This document shows positions 23,988 through 33,403 of a stretch of 64,000 nucleotides of DNA, piece after piece. Origin of the DNA: Roseibium denhamense (GTDB lineage: Bacteria > Pseudomonadota > Alphaproteobacteria > Rhizobiales > Stappiaceae); assembly GCF_009711415.1 (NCBI RefSeq), contig NZ_SMLZ01000102.1, positions 1-64,000 on the forward strand, given 5' to 3'. Every line of letters starts with the position of its first letter. Position 1 is the stretch's first letter. A model generated the notes under the pieces. The model was not told where the DNA came from, ran no database searches, and was given only the letters and a program-made list of their open reading frames with translations. The position numbers and the translations under genes were made by a program.

Positions 23988-25805
23988 ATGAAAGTTATTG
24001 CCGAACTTGGCATTAACCACCGCGGATCGTCCCGCATTGCAGAACAATTGATCGACATCGCTGCCGATGCCGGCGCATGGGGCGCAAAATTCCAGTACCG
24101 GGCCAAGGACGGATTTTACCAGTCAACCACCGAAATTGGTGACGAGATCCTCAGCCGCGAGATCGATGACAGCTACATCGAACCGGAAGACATCCTGCGT
24201 CTGGCGGGTATGATCAAGCAAAAGGGAATGGCGGCAGGGATCAGCTTCTTCAAGTTTTCAGATTCCGCGGATTTCGGCAGCGCCATTGCAGAGTTTGATT
24301 TCTTCAAGGTGCCTTCTGCCGAACTCCGCAATGAAGCGCTGATTGATGCGCTTGCCGGTTTAGGCAAGCCTTTAATCCTCAGTACCGGCGGTCATTCGGA
24401 AGAAGATATTTTCAACGCAATCGAGTCGACGCGTTCGATCCCGGACGTTTACTATCTGCACTGCATTTCGAATTATCCGGTCCTGCTCGGCAATCAACAG
24501 ATGGGCTTCATCCGGACCTTGAGAGAGAAAACCGAGGCTCCAATAGGATACTCAAGCCACGACCAGGATTGGGAGGTATGCCTGGTTGCGGCTGCCAACG
24601 GCGCAACGGTGTTTGAACGCCATCTGACCATGGATAAGCACGGCAAGGGGATTGATGACAGTTCCAGCTCCGACCCGGATGAGTTCAGGCGCCTTTGCAA
24701 GTTGATCAACGCCTATCCAACCGTTCAAGGCAATGCTCGGCGGGAGATCAACCAGGGGGAACGCATAAATATGCAGAACCTTGGATCATCGCTCTACGCG
24801 AGTCGTCAAATTGAAGTCGGAGATCTGCTTTCCCAAGACAATGTCGTCGTCAAAGCCCCGCGCAAGGGGCTGACCTGGGCCGATGTAGCCCGCAAGAAAC
24901 TTGGTGCCGTAAAACGGCCAATTGCGGCTGGAACAGCCGTTACGGATCTGCACTTTACGGATCCCAAGCCCCCTCTCAGTTCCAAACTTGTAGCCTTTTG
25001 TGATGAAAGACAGTTGTCTATTCCTCTCCGGCTTCACGATGCGAAAGCCTTGCAGACGCGCTTTCCGATCCGGAACAACGAATTGCACCTGTCTTACGGA
25101 GAAGTTCGGTCGTTCAAGTCGGAGATGGCTGCAAACCTCAGTCTTCTGGATTTGACGAGGCACTACTCCATTCACATTCCAGACTATATCGACAGCAAGA
25201 CGCTAATTGATCCGCTTGCAAGCGATGATGCGGTTCGAGATGGCAGCAATGACATGATTGCCACGTGCGTGGACCTGGCGCTTGAATTAGAAAGCCGAAC
25301 AGGCGCAGCAGTGCCGATTGTCGGCAGTTTCTCGCGGCTTTTGCCGGACGGCAAGACGGCAACTTATCAAACGCTTCAAGAAACACTGGACCGGCTGGGC
25401 AGAAAGCGGTCGGCCCCGATTTATCCGCAATGGCTGCCGCGCATCGCGTGGTACTTTGGCGGCGCAGATGTGCTCGACATGTTTTGCGGGTCGGACGATG
25501 TTGACATTGTGAAGTCGATTGGAATGGAGCTGTGCCTGGATCTGTCGCACCTCATCCTGTCTGCGAATTACGAAAAGGCGGATTGGCGGGAATGGTGCAA
25601 TGAATTGATGCCGCTTGCACGGCACCTGCACATTGCCGACGCAGTTGGAATTGACGGCGAGGGCATCGAGTTCGGCCGGGGTGACCTTGGTGACCCTGGC
25701 CCCTTTTTGGATGGATCGGTCCGCAAGGTTCTGGAAGTCTGGCAAGGACATTTGTCGGAAGGCGACGGATTTGAAACTGCCATCCGGCAGCTGGGAGAAA
25801 AATAA
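23988..25805 (+). CDS. NeuB-type sialic-acid-like synthase fused to a TIM-barrel-like domain
   Basis: A 605-residue protein. Residues 1-260 are a NeuB/SpsE aldolase-type barrel (IAELGINHRGS, AWGAKFQYRAKD, FFKVPSAEL, STGGHSEEDI, GYSSHDQDWE), which condenses PEP with an N-acyl amino sugar to a nonulosonic acid. Residues about 265-325 resemble the SAF antifreeze-like domain (KAPRKGLTWADV). Residues about 330-605 are extra and look like a xylose-isomerase/AP-endonuclease-like barrel (IPLRLHDAKALQTRFP, CLDLSHLILSANY, HIADAVGIDGEGIEFGRGDL). Ordinary NeuB proteins are about 345 residues. The stop overlaps the next start by 1 bp. AAGG lies 9 nt before the ATG. Confidence 0.85.
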   Translation: MKVIAELGINHRGSSRIAEQLIDIAADAGAWGAKFQYRAKDGFYQSTTEIGDEILSREIDDSYIEPEDILRLAGMIKQKGMAAGISFFKFSDSADFGSAIAEFDFFKVPSAELRNEALIDALAGLGKPLILSTGGHSEEDIFNAIESTRSIPDVYYLHCISNYPVLLGNQQMGFIRTLREKTEAPIGYSSHDQDWEVCLVAAANGATVFERHLTMDKHGKGIDDSSSSDPDEFRRLCKLINAYPTVQGNARREINQGERINMQNLGSSLYASRQIEVGDLLSQDNVVVKAPRKGLTWADVARKKLGAVKRPIAAGTAVTDLHFTDPKPPLSSKLVAFCDERQLSIPLRLHDAKALQTRFPIRNNELHLSYGEVRSFKSEMAANLSLLDLTRHYSIHIPDYIDSKTLIDPLASDDAVRDGSNDMIATCVDLALELESRTGAAVPIVGSFSRLLPDGKTATYQTLQETLDRLGRKRSAPIYPQWLPRIAWYFGGADVLDMFCGSDDVDIVKSIGMELCLDLSHLILSANYEKADWREWCNELMPLARHLHIADAVGIDGEGIEFGRGDLGDPGPFLDGSVRKVLEVWQGHLSEGDGFETAIRQLGEK

Positions 25806-26836
25806 TGGCAAAAGTATTGATCACCGGCATCACCGGTCAAGACGGGGCCTTTCTAGCTCGGTCCCTAATTGAGCGTGGCGACGAAGTCTATGGCGCCATG
25901 CGCCGTGGCAGTACATCCAAGACCGGGCGGTTGAAGGAACTGGGCATCCGCGAGAAGGTAAATTTGTGTACGCTCGAGGTGACGGAATTCGCCAATGTTC
26001 AGAACGTATTGAACGACATAAGACCGGACAAGATATTCAATCTTGCAGCGCAAAGCTTCGTTGCGGACAGTTTTCAGTTCCCGCACTACACGTCCGAAGT
26101 CAACTATATGGGGGTCTTGAATATCCTTGAAGCCATCCGGATCCTGAAGCTGGATACGAAACTGTACCAAGCCTCGACTTCAGAGATGTATGGGGATGTG
26201 CTTGAAAAGCCGCAGTCGGAAAAAACGCCTTTCAATCCACTGAGCCCCTACGCCGTTTCCAAACTGGGCGCGCACTCGCTTGTCGTCAACTACCGGCAGG
26301 CCTACGAAATGTTCGCCACATCCGGGATCCTGTTCAATCATGAATCGGAACTGCGTGGGTATGAGTTCGTCACACGCAAGATCACCAGCTGGCTGGCGCG
26401 CATTAAATTGCATAATGGCGATGCCATGCCGCTTGGCAATCTGAGCAGTGTCCGGGATTGGGGCTATGCACCTGAATATACCGACATGATGATCAAAATG
26501 CTGGATCACGACCAACCAGACGATTTCGTCATATCCACAAATACCGAATACACCGTGCGCGATTTTCTGTTCATGGCTGCCCAGGAAGTCGGCTTTGACC
26601 TTCAGTCAGAAGGCGAGGGGGCAGATGAGAAGTGCTACGACAAGAAGACGGGCCGGTTGATTGCCTATGTCGACCCCAGATACTTCCGGGCGTCGGATGT
26701 TGTCTATCTACGCGGCGATAACTCAAAGGCACAGGAGGTGCTCGGATGGACGCCGAAGGTTCTTGTGCCTGAGCTTGCCCGGAAAATGGCAATCTACGAT
26801 TTAAAGAAAGCGGCTGTTGAGATGCCCGGTCTTTAG
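25805..26836 (+). CDS. GDP-mannose 4,6-dehydratase-like NDP-sugar dehydratase
   Basis: A 343-residue extended short-chain dehydrogenase. Signatures are the NAD-binding loop TGITGQDGAFLA, STSEMYGD and the catalytic YAVSKL (Tyr-x3-Lys), plus the GMD-type segments LFNHESELRG and RKITSWLARI. It would convert a GDP-sugar to the 4-keto-6-deoxy form. In this neighbourhood GDP-GlcNAc is an alternative to GDP-mannose, as in the Campylobacter legionaminic acid route where the dehydratase uses a GDP-linked substrate. Translationally coupled to the NeuB-like gene. Confidence 0.88.
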   Translation: MAKVLITGITGQDGAFLARSLIERGDEVYGAMRRGSTSKTGRLKELGIREKVNLCTLEVTEFANVQNVLNDIRPDKIFNLAAQSFVADSFQFPHYTSEVNYMGVLNILEAIRILKLDTKLYQASTSEMYGDVLEKPQSEKTPFNPLSPYAVSKLGAHSLVVNYRQAYEMFATSGILFNHESELRGYEFVTRKITSWLARIKLHNGDAMPLGNLSSVRDWGYAPEYTDMMIKMLDHDQPDDFVISTNTEYTVRDFLFMAAQEVGFDLQSEGEGADEKCYDKKTGRLIAYVDPRYFRASDVVYLRGDNSKAQEVLGWTPKVLVPELARKMAIYDLKKAAVEMPGL

Positions 26837-26856
26837 GCTAGCAGCTGGAGGGCAAA

Positions 26857-27549
26857 ATGACACGCACTGTTGCCATTATCCCGGCCCGCGGCGGATCAAA
26901 AGGAATACCGGGAAAGAACATCAAGCCTTTTTTGGGCACTCCTTTGGTAGGGCATGCCATCAAGGCAGCGCTTGGCGCTGAAACGGTCACCGATGTCATT
27001 GTGTCCAGTGACGATGATAAGATTTTGCGTGTTGCCGAGGCCTTTGGGGCGACGCCTTTGAAGCGGCCTCCCGGCATCTCCGGAGACGAAGCGTCTTCGG
27101 AATCTGCTGTTTTGCATGCCATCGGTGCCCTTGAGATCTGTCAGCAGGCCGAAACACTTCTTTTCCTGCAGTGTACCTCGCCTTTGACCACATCTGCAGA
27201 AATTGATCAGGTTGTCCGATCGCGGATTGAGTTAAAGGGCGACACGGCGTTCTCCGTCGTCGAAGTGCATGCATTCCTTTGGGAGATTGGGGAAGATGGC
27301 TCCGGCTACGGCGTGAACCATGACGCATCAAAACCACGTCAGCGCCGCCAAGACCGGCCGCGCCAGTACCGTGAAACGGGCGCCATCTATGCCCTTGACA
27401 GAAAAGGGTTCGCCGAGGCCGGCCAGCGGTTCTTTGGCCGAAGCGTACCCGTGGTGTTGAGCGACGCCGTTGAGATTGATCTGGATACACCGAGAGACTG
27501 GCTCGCCCTTGAGGCCTATGCCCGCTCGGTTGGACAGGCCTGCGAGTGA
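26857..27549 (+). CDS. NeuA-type acylneuraminate cytidylyltransferase
   Basis: A 230-residue nucleotidyltransferase. The N-terminal loop IPARGGSKGIPGKNIKPFLG is the CMP-sialate/CMP-Kdo synthetase signature, followed by LQCTSPLTTSAEIDQ and RYRETGAIYAL-like segments (seen as QYRETGAIYALDRKG). It would activate the NeuB product as a CMP-sugar for transfer. It starts 20 bp after the dehydratase gene and belongs to the same operon. Confidence 0.88.
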   Translation: MTRTVAIIPARGGSKGIPGKNIKPFLGTPLVGHAIKAALGAETVTDVIVSSDDDKILRVAEAFGATPLKRPPGISGDEASSESAVLHAIGALEICQQAETLLFLQCTSPLTTSAEIDQVVRSRIELKGDTAFSVVEVHAFLWEIGEDGSGYGVNHDASKPRQRRQDRPRQYRETGAIYALDRKGFAEAGQRFFGRSVPVVLSDAVEIDLDTPRDWLALEAYARSVGQACE

Positions 27550-27576
27550 GCCGCAAATGCAAAGAGCATCCAGCAT

Positions 27577-28455
27577 ATGAGCACTATCTTTGAAACCCTT
27601 AAAAAAATCGGTGTCGCGAGCGAAACGGACCGGGAGCTCTATTCGCCCCGGACGCGTGATCGCAGCGATGTTCAGGTGTATCGTGACCGTCGGTCCGGCG
27701 TGATCTATATCGACGGCTTTTATGGTGGGGACGACGTTTACAAGGACGGGAGCTACAGGCAGGACAATGTTCTGAAAACCGGGTCCCGTGATTACGAGAT
27801 AACCCGGGATGCTGCCAGGCGCTCAAGAGCGTATCTGCCATATGTTGCCGGTCGTCACATAGTTGATTTTGGATGCGGTGACGGTGCCTTTTTAGAAACT
27901 GTGAGACCGGAAACACTCAGCTGCCAGGGTGTTGAGCTTCAACAGGACTATGTCGACGCGCTCAATGGCTCGGGGATTCCCTGTCATACCTCCCTGCAGC
28001 CACTCGAAGATGATTCTATCGACACTGTGGTGAGTTTTCACGTCCTGGAGCATCTGCCCGAACCCATTCCTGCCATGAACGAGATTCTTCGGGTCTTAAA
28101 ACCCGGTGGGACTGCAGTGATTGAGGTTCCTCATGCCAATGATGGCTTGTTGAGCCGGTTCGAATGTGATCCGTTCAAGACCTTTACACTGTGGAGTCAG
28201 CATCTTGTACTTCACACAAGAGAAAGTCTCCGGCGGCTGATGTTGGCTGCGGGCTTTGAACAATGCGTCATTGAAGGTATCCAAAGGTATCCACTCTCCA
28301 ATCACCTGAATTGGTTGGCGAATGGGAAACCCGGAGGCCACAAATCAGAGTTGGCCGCTCTGGATACGCCAGCCCTGACTGAAGCCTATGAGGCGGCGCT
28401 CAACCGGATCGACGCGACTGATACCCTGGTTGCAATTGCCAAGAAGCCAGCTTGA
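27577..28455 (+). CDS. Class I SAM-dependent methyltransferase
   Basis: A 292-residue enzyme with SAM motif I IVDFGCGDGAFLE near residue 93, followed by post-I GVELQQDY and motif SFHVLEHLPEP, as in Methyltransf_11/23 family members. It is the last gene of the putative nonulosonate operon (27 bp after the NeuA-like gene) and could O-methylate the sugar or the carrier; the target is unknown. It is convergent with the TPR gene, 48 bp apart, without an evident terminator. Confidence 0.85.
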   Translation: MSTIFETLKKIGVASETDRELYSPRTRDRSDVQVYRDRRSGVIYIDGFYGGDDVYKDGSYRQDNVLKTGSRDYEITRDAARRSRAYLPYVAGRHIVDFGCGDGAFLETVRPETLSCQGVELQQDYVDALNGSGIPCHTSLQPLEDDSIDTVVSFHVLEHLPEPIPAMNEILRVLKPGGTAVIEVPHANDGLLSRFECDPFKTFTLWSQHLVLHTRESLRRLMLAAGFEQCVIEGIQRYPLSNHLNWLANGKPGGHKSELAALDTPALTEAYEAALNRIDATDTLVAIAKKPA

Positions 28456-28503
28456 TCAACCTCCCTCCGAAGGGAATTCTATACCAGTATGCCAAAGCGA
28501 GGG

Positions 28504-30357
28504 CTATAACCCAAGCCGCTGGTTGCGCCGCTCCGGCGTCCAGTTTTCAAGTTGCCGGTCAAGTTCAGCGATGATCTCCGGCACAAAGTCGGCGCATGGT
28601 CGGTCCGTGTAAGGGTGCATATAGGTCATCGAGGGATACCAGGGCGGATTATTTTGCCCCAATAGAAGGGGAGGCTCCTGCTGGCCGAAACGGATGGACG
28701 GGATATCGAGAATTCCGGCCATGTCGGCAACGCTGGTATTTGCCGAGACGACAAAATCACAACACGCTGTGAGTGAGCCCGCGCTTATGAGATCGTCAAA
28801 CAAATCAACATCGTCGAAGTTATGAAACTGTTCTGGGAAATTGGTCTTGAAAAACTGGATTTCCTTATCGATTGCCTTGTATTGCAGGTTGACGAAAATT
28901 GCGTCGCGGGAGGCCAAGATCGGTGCAAAATTCGGCGCTGACAGGTAATAGCGGGCACGATTGGCGGCAAGATTTCGGGAACGCCATGAAAATCCGATGA
29001 CGGGCTTGGCATCATGTCCGGTAAGACGTTGCAGATAGTCTCGGGCCTTTTGCAGATCGAAGTTGTAAACTGGCCAGCTGCTCAATTTGAACGAGTCAAT
29101 TGTTGGTCGAAATATCTCTGCAATATCGGTTATGTTGGCATGATAGTCATAATCGTCCGCAGTGGCATGTTTTTCTTTATCCATTGTTGGATTTCTAAAA
29201 ATAATTTTTGGAAAGGTCTGTTTCATAACCCTCATAGCTTTCGGCGAGGCTTCAACAATTATCTTGCCTGCGCGCTCTTCCAGATCAGGAAGCATTGTTC
29301 CGCTCTTAAGCGCATCTCCAAGTCCCTGATCCGTCCAAATGAGAATTGTTTTGTCTTTTAGGTCTTCACCCTTCCAAAGAGGTTTTTCGAATGTGCGGCG
29401 TGTAACGAGAGAGGCTGGGTCATCTCTTCGGGCTGGATGCCGTTTCCAGCCATTGGCCAAGTCACCGACCGCAAGATATGCAAGAGATTGGTTCCATTCG
29501 ATTGACGGATTTTTGCCGGGAAACAATCGTTCTGCCTCTTGCAAGGTCTTAAGTGCGTCCTTGCTTTGCCCATCCATCAATAGCAATACGCCAAGCGTGA
29601 CGCATTTGTGAGCATCTTTAGGGTCCTGCGCCAGGGCTTGCCGGGCAAATGAAATGCCTTTGTTGGTTTCATTCATTGAAAAAAGAAGCCGTGCAGCTTC
29701 ATGAAGCACATCTGCATTGTCGGGGAAGCGCTCGAGTGCTTCTGAAAGTTCATATTGCGAGCGCTCGTATTCTTTGGTCTGAAGACGGCACCTTGCCCGC
29801 AAAATATAGTTTTTCGGGTCATCTGGCGCGAGCATGACCGCCTTAAAATAAAAATTTACTGCGTGCTCCGGACGCTTTGCATCAAGCAGTAACTGGCCGA
29901 AGTTTTGATAAGCGTCAATGTCGTTCGGGTATTCGACTACAAGAACTTGGAGGATGTTTTCCGCTTCTTCAAAACGTTCCAGACGACCGAGTGCAATAGC
30001 GCGGATATTCCGCGCCTCCCTTTGCTTGGGATCCAGCACAAGGGCTTTTTCGGTAACGGCCAGAAGGCTGTCAGGGTCCGTGCCCAAGTCCATCATGGTC
30101 CTTGCCAAATTGGCGTAAAATGCCGACTGGTTCGGATCAACAGCTATTGCTTTCTGGATGTATTCCAAAGCCTTCTTCGGCTTTCCAAGCTGGCGGTAAG
30201 CGACCCCAAAGAGATGAAGGGCGTCCTTATTCTTGGGTTCAGTCCGGAGAATCTGGCGGTAAAATCTTTGAGCTTTGGAGTATTCTCCAGCTTCCTGCAG
30301 TTTTACGCCTTCAACGAGTTTATCCCGTGTCGACATCTGCTTCAGATTTGTTGCCAT
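28504..30357 (-). CDS. TPR protein with glycosyltransferase-like C-terminal domain
   Basis: A 617-residue cytoplasmic protein. Residues about 10-285 contain seven or eight tetratricopeptide repeats with the usual Gly/Ala/Pro spacing (ALHLFGVAYRQLGKPKKALEYI..). The C-terminal ~300 residues resemble the TPR-linked glycosyltransferase-like domain related to GT9/GT41 enzymes: TILIWTDQGLGDALK, IGFSWRSRNLAANRA, and the late FVSANTSVADMAGIL. Such proteins occur with flagellin or surface-glycan modification genes, and its position facing the NeuB/NeuA operon suits a transferase role. ATG 30357 is used; an in-frame ATG at 30336 is an alternative. Confidence 0.75.
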   Translation of the reverse strand: MATNLKQMSTRDKLVEGVKLQEAGEYSKAQRFYRQILRTEPKNKDALHLFGVAYRQLGKPKKALEYIQKAIAVDPNQSAFYANLARTMMDLGTDPDSLLAVTEKALVLDPKQREARNIRAIALGRLERFEEAENILQVLVVEYPNDIDAYQNFGQLLLDAKRPEHAVNFYFKAVMLAPDDPKNYILRARCRLQTKEYERSQYELSEALERFPDNADVLHEAARLLFSMNETNKGISFARQALAQDPKDAHKCVTLGVLLLMDGQSKDALKTLQEAERLFPGKNPSIEWNQSLAYLAVGDLANGWKRHPARRDDPASLVTRRTFEKPLWKGEDLKDKTILIWTDQGLGDALKSGTMLPDLEERAGKIIVEASPKAMRVMKQTFPKIIFRNPTMDKEKHATADDYDYHANITDIAEIFRPTIDSFKLSSWPVYNFDLQKARDYLQRLTGHDAKPVIGFSWRSRNLAANRARYYLSAPNFAPILASRDAIFVNLQYKAIDKEIQFFKTNFPEQFHNFDDVDLFDDLISAGSLTACCDFVVSANTSVADMAGILDIPSIRFGQQEPPLLLGQNNPPWYPSMTYMHPYTDRPCADFVPEIIAELDRQLENWTPERRNQRLGL

Positions 30358-30686
30358 CGCTTCAAAAGTCCCGTTAGATTCGCTCCAGAGATACTACCAG
30401 CGCATGGTTCTGATTGCAGTGTGGCTCGGCAGTTTCAGCGAATTGTTTGGGGATTTAAATTTCTGATCCAGTGCCTAGTCCGTTCATGTTCACTTGGAAC
30501 TACTGAACTGACAGGGGTTGGAAATTGACAAATCTAATTTCTGCCTTCTTCTCGGCATTTTGCTGATTGCATCCAGACGGACCCGTTTCAGCCGCTCGCA
30601 GCTTAGAAAAAACCTCCTTGAGCGACGGGTGCTGCTGGTACGGCATTTGTTCTTAAGCGAGGCTGTTGGTGTGGTCTTGGGAACAC
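30358..30686. other. Gene-free interval between the TPR gene and gph
   Basis: About 330 bp with no supported gene. Two short opposing frames (30490-30690 minus, 66 residues and very basic; 30518-30724 plus, 68 residues) overlap each other; neither has a good ribosome site or recognisable domain. The minus frame begins at a TTG overlapping the gph stop codon. An RNA gene cannot be excluded. Confidence 0.4.
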
Positions 30687-31346
30687 TCAACCCAGCGAGT
30701 CGATCGCGTCAGACAACTCATTGAAATGGGAAATGATCTTGTCTGCGCCAAGTTCGGTCACCGGCACTGTCGTATAGCCGAAATCGACAGCGATTGACGG
30801 AATACCCGCATTCTTGGCGGCGTCGATGTCAGGGCGGCTGTCGCCGATCATGATGGAGCCCTGAGGCGTCCCGCCGGCCCTGGAGATTGCGCCCAGCAGC
30901 GGCTCGGCATTGGGCTTTGCGCTCGGGAATGTATCGCCGCCCACTACGGCGTCGAAATAGTGATCGATTTCAAGCTTGTTCAGCAGTGGAAGCGTCAGCC
31001 GCTCAGCCTTGTTGGTACAGACCGCCAGTTTCCATCCGTCCGCCTTGAGCGCTTCAAGCGCTGGCACCACGCCGTCAAACGGACGGGTGTGCACGGTGCT
31101 GTTGTCCGCGTAGCAATCGAGGAAGTGATCGAAAAGCGATGCGACTGTTTCATCGGTCCAGGCAGCGCCGTTGTAGTCGAGACCGCGCTGTATCAGTACC
31201 TTCGCGCCAAGACCGACCATGTTCCGGACCTTGTCTTCCGGCACGGCCTTGTGCCCCGCATGGGTCAAAACAAAATTGAGCGCGGCAACCAGATCTTTCA
31301 TCGACGAAACCAGGGTTCCGTCGAGATCAAAAACGAGGACAGACAT
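30687..31346 (-). CDS. gph: Phosphoglycolate phosphatase (HAD family)
   Basis: A 219-residue HAD hydrolase. The nucleophile motif FDLDGTLVSS gives Asp7 and Asp9; later motifs are the conserved lysine region AVCTNKAERL and GDSRPDIDAAKNAG. It removes phosphate from 2-phosphoglycolate formed in DNA repair or photorespiration-type reactions. The cap domain size fits Gph. It stands in the order gph, chemoreceptor, rpiA, DUF2059, gor, of which gph-rpiA-DUF2059-gor is a familiar arrangement in alphaproteobacteria. Confidence 0.88.
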   Translation of the reverse strand: MSVLVFDLDGTLVSSMKDLVAALNFVLTHAGHKAVPEDKVRNMVGLGAKVLIQRGLDYNGAAWTDETVASLFDHFLDCYADNSTVHTRPFDGVVPALEALKADGWKLAVCTNKAERLTLPLLNKLEIDHYFDAVVGGDTFPSAKPNAEPLLGAISRAGGTPQGSIMIGDSRPDIDAAKNAGIPSIAVDFGYTTVPVTELGADKIISHFNELSDAIDSLG

Positions 31347-31412
31347 GAAACCCTCAGGCTATTAAAGACAGGTTGGGCCTAAAGAGATTTGCTATGCGGC
31401 GCAACAAAAAGA

Positions 31413-33179
31413 TCAGAGTTTGTAGGCGGTTCTGAAACCACCCCAATGCCGGCCGTGTACGACGATAGGTGCATCAACTTCCTTCATCCAGACGATATTG
31501 CCACCGCCCATGTCGCGGGCATAGGTCTGGATCAGGTAGGGGCGGGTGTTGCGGCCGGCACTCAGGCCAGCACGGTCATCGAATATGCGCTTATTGCGGC
31601 AGTTCGCGGCATTCCAAACGGGATCATCCGGGCGTTGGGGTTTTGAATAGACTTGGTTATGGACGGGCAGATAACCGTTCCGGTCAACAGCTGCACAAAA
31701 TGCCATCCCTTGCGCATGCTTCAAAATGTCTTCCTGGATGGAAGGCAAAAGCTGTTCCAGCTTGGAAAGTGCCCGGGTTTCCAGCTGCAAGGGGTCGGTT
31801 CCTGAAATGGGGCTGTAGTTGGTGTCGAACAGATCCGCTTCGCTAAGCTGCCGCTGTGACACCAGATTTTCCATTACTTCTGAGATCCGGTTGGCGCCGT
31901 CGCGGGCCAGTTCAACCTCGCGGGCGTGGCTCTTCTCGATTGTGCCAATCTTCTGGTGAAGGCTCTCCAGGAAGGCGGTTCCAGGTTCATGGAAAGCGCA
32001 GTGATAGCCGGCCTCGGTCCTGTTCACGACGCGGACCTTCGTGTCGCCCATCCCGGAGAGCGAGATGGCTGCTTTGGCATTTGCGCTTGTTATGAGGCTT
32101 TTGTTGGCACAGGTGATCAGGGTCCCGCCTTTGGAGATATCCCGTGTCTCAACAGGGGCGGAGACGGACCCGACAGTCAGAGTGCCCGAGATTTTTGCGG
32201 GCAGCCGATCGTCTTCGCGCCGGTCTCCGATTTCAGTTTGCCGGATCATCATGGAAAAGCGTGATTGCAACGCGCTTGTCTTGGCGCTCATTTCCTCACC
32301 GGCTTGGCGGGCAAGCGTACCGCCGGTCTCGGCATCGGCCGCAGAAGCGCTGATTGCATCCACTTTTTCAACGACATCCTGAACGAACTGGGCGGTTTCC
32401 TGTGCCTGCGTGCCAATCCGCTCGGTGGTTTCAACCTGGGTTTGAACCGCGGTTTCGACAGCGGCGAAACTGGGCCTGATTTGACCGATCACATCGATGA
32501 TCTGATGAACGGAACCAAGACTGTCCTCGGCGGATTCATTCAACCGGCCGATGTTGGCGATGATCTGCTCTGTCGCCGATTGGGTCTCTACGGAAAGCGC
32601 CTTTACCTCGCTTGCAACAACCGAGAAGCCCTTGCCGGCTTCGCCCGCCCGGGCCGCCTCAATTGTCGCGTTCAGGGCGAGGAGGTTTGTTTGCTTCGCG
32701 ATATCAGAAATGAGGCTGACAACATTGGCAATGTCGTCAATGGCCGACTTGAGGTCCATGACCCCGTGATTGACTTGGTCCGCAACATCTCTTGCACGGA
32801 TCGCAAGCTGATTGGAGACGCCGACTTGATTGCCGATTTCGCTGGTCGAACGGGCAAGCTCGTCAATCGAGCCGGCAAGATGTGACGCGTTTTCTTGTGC
32901 GGCCGATGAGCGGTCGGTCAGCGCCTTCGTGTCCGTGCGGATTCTGTCGAGTTTTTCGATCTGGGAATCCAGCCTATTCTGGACTTTCTCGGCCGCCGTG
33001 TCGATTGCGCGGGCGGCTACCTTGAAGTCACCTTCCAGACTGTCCAGAACAAGGCTCATACGCCCCGTGTCCAACTCAGCCGCAGTGTCCGGAGCAGTGG
33101 TTTCAACGTTCGGCTCAGTCACATCCGGGGATACTTCCGGCGAACGATTGCGCGCGATGCCAAAGTTAAGCAGCTTCAT
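31413..33179 (-). CDS. Soluble methyl-accepting chemotaxis protein with PilZ and C-terminal sensor domain
   Basis: A 588-residue receptor without any membrane segment. Residues about 50-300 form the MCP signalling coiled coil, with the hairpin tip DIAKQTNLLALNATIEAARA intact for CheA/CheW contact. Residues about 315-400 look like a PilZ domain (RREDDRLPAKISGTL, then DISKGGTLI), a potential cyclic di-GMP site. Residues about 450-588 form a Cache-like module also seen at the end of other alphaproteobacterial receptors (AVDRNGYLPVHN, DPVWNAANCRNKRIFDD, PYLIQTYARDMGGG). The protein could link c-di-GMP or a cytoplasmic ligand to chemotaxis. Confidence 0.85.
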   Translation of the reverse strand: MKLLNFGIARNRSPEVSPDVTEPNVETTAPDTAAELDTGRMSLVLDSLEGDFKVAARAIDTAAEKVQNRLDSQIEKLDRIRTDTKALTDRSSAAQENASHLAGSIDELARSTSEIGNQVGVSNQLAIRARDVADQVNHGVMDLKSAIDDIANVVSLISDIAKQTNLLALNATIEAARAGEAGKGFSVVASEVKALSVETQSATEQIIANIGRLNESAEDSLGSVHQIIDVIGQIRPSFAAVETAVQTQVETTERIGTQAQETAQFVQDVVEKVDAISASAADAETGGTLARQAGEEMSAKTSALQSRFSMMIRQTEIGDRREDDRLPAKISGTLTVGSVSAPVETRDISKGGTLITCANKSLITSANAKAAISLSGMGDTKVRVVNRTEAGYHCAFHEPGTAFLESLHQKIGTIEKSHAREVELARDGANRISEVMENLVSQRQLSEADLFDTNYSPISGTDPLQLETRALSKLEQLLPSIQEDILKHAQGMAFCAAVDRNGYLPVHNQVYSKPQRPDDPVWNAANCRNKRIFDDRAGLSAGRNTRPYLIQTYARDMGGGNIVWMKEVDAPIVVHGRHWGGFRTAYKL

Positions 33180-33403
33180 CGGGGTATAACTTTCCGCCTG
33201 AGTCTTCCTACTTAAAGATGCTACGCGGTTCCTAAAGGTATGGTTAATCGGAAATGATTCATGGCAAACCTGAGGGTTTCGATCCGAGTATCTGCAATGC
33301 CTCTGGACCGGCGCCGATGGGACATGCTAAGCACCGCCCGTCCGGTTTCTGGGGAAGGCCTGCCTGGTTAGATTAGAGCCGGTATGGCTGAACGGAGTTG
33401 TGA

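Noticed and set aside
30490..30724. Two overlapping short frames in the gph-TPR interval, including a very basic 66-residue one
   Set aside because: They occupy the same DNA on opposite strands, start at weak codons and resemble nothing; kept as an unexplained interval instead.
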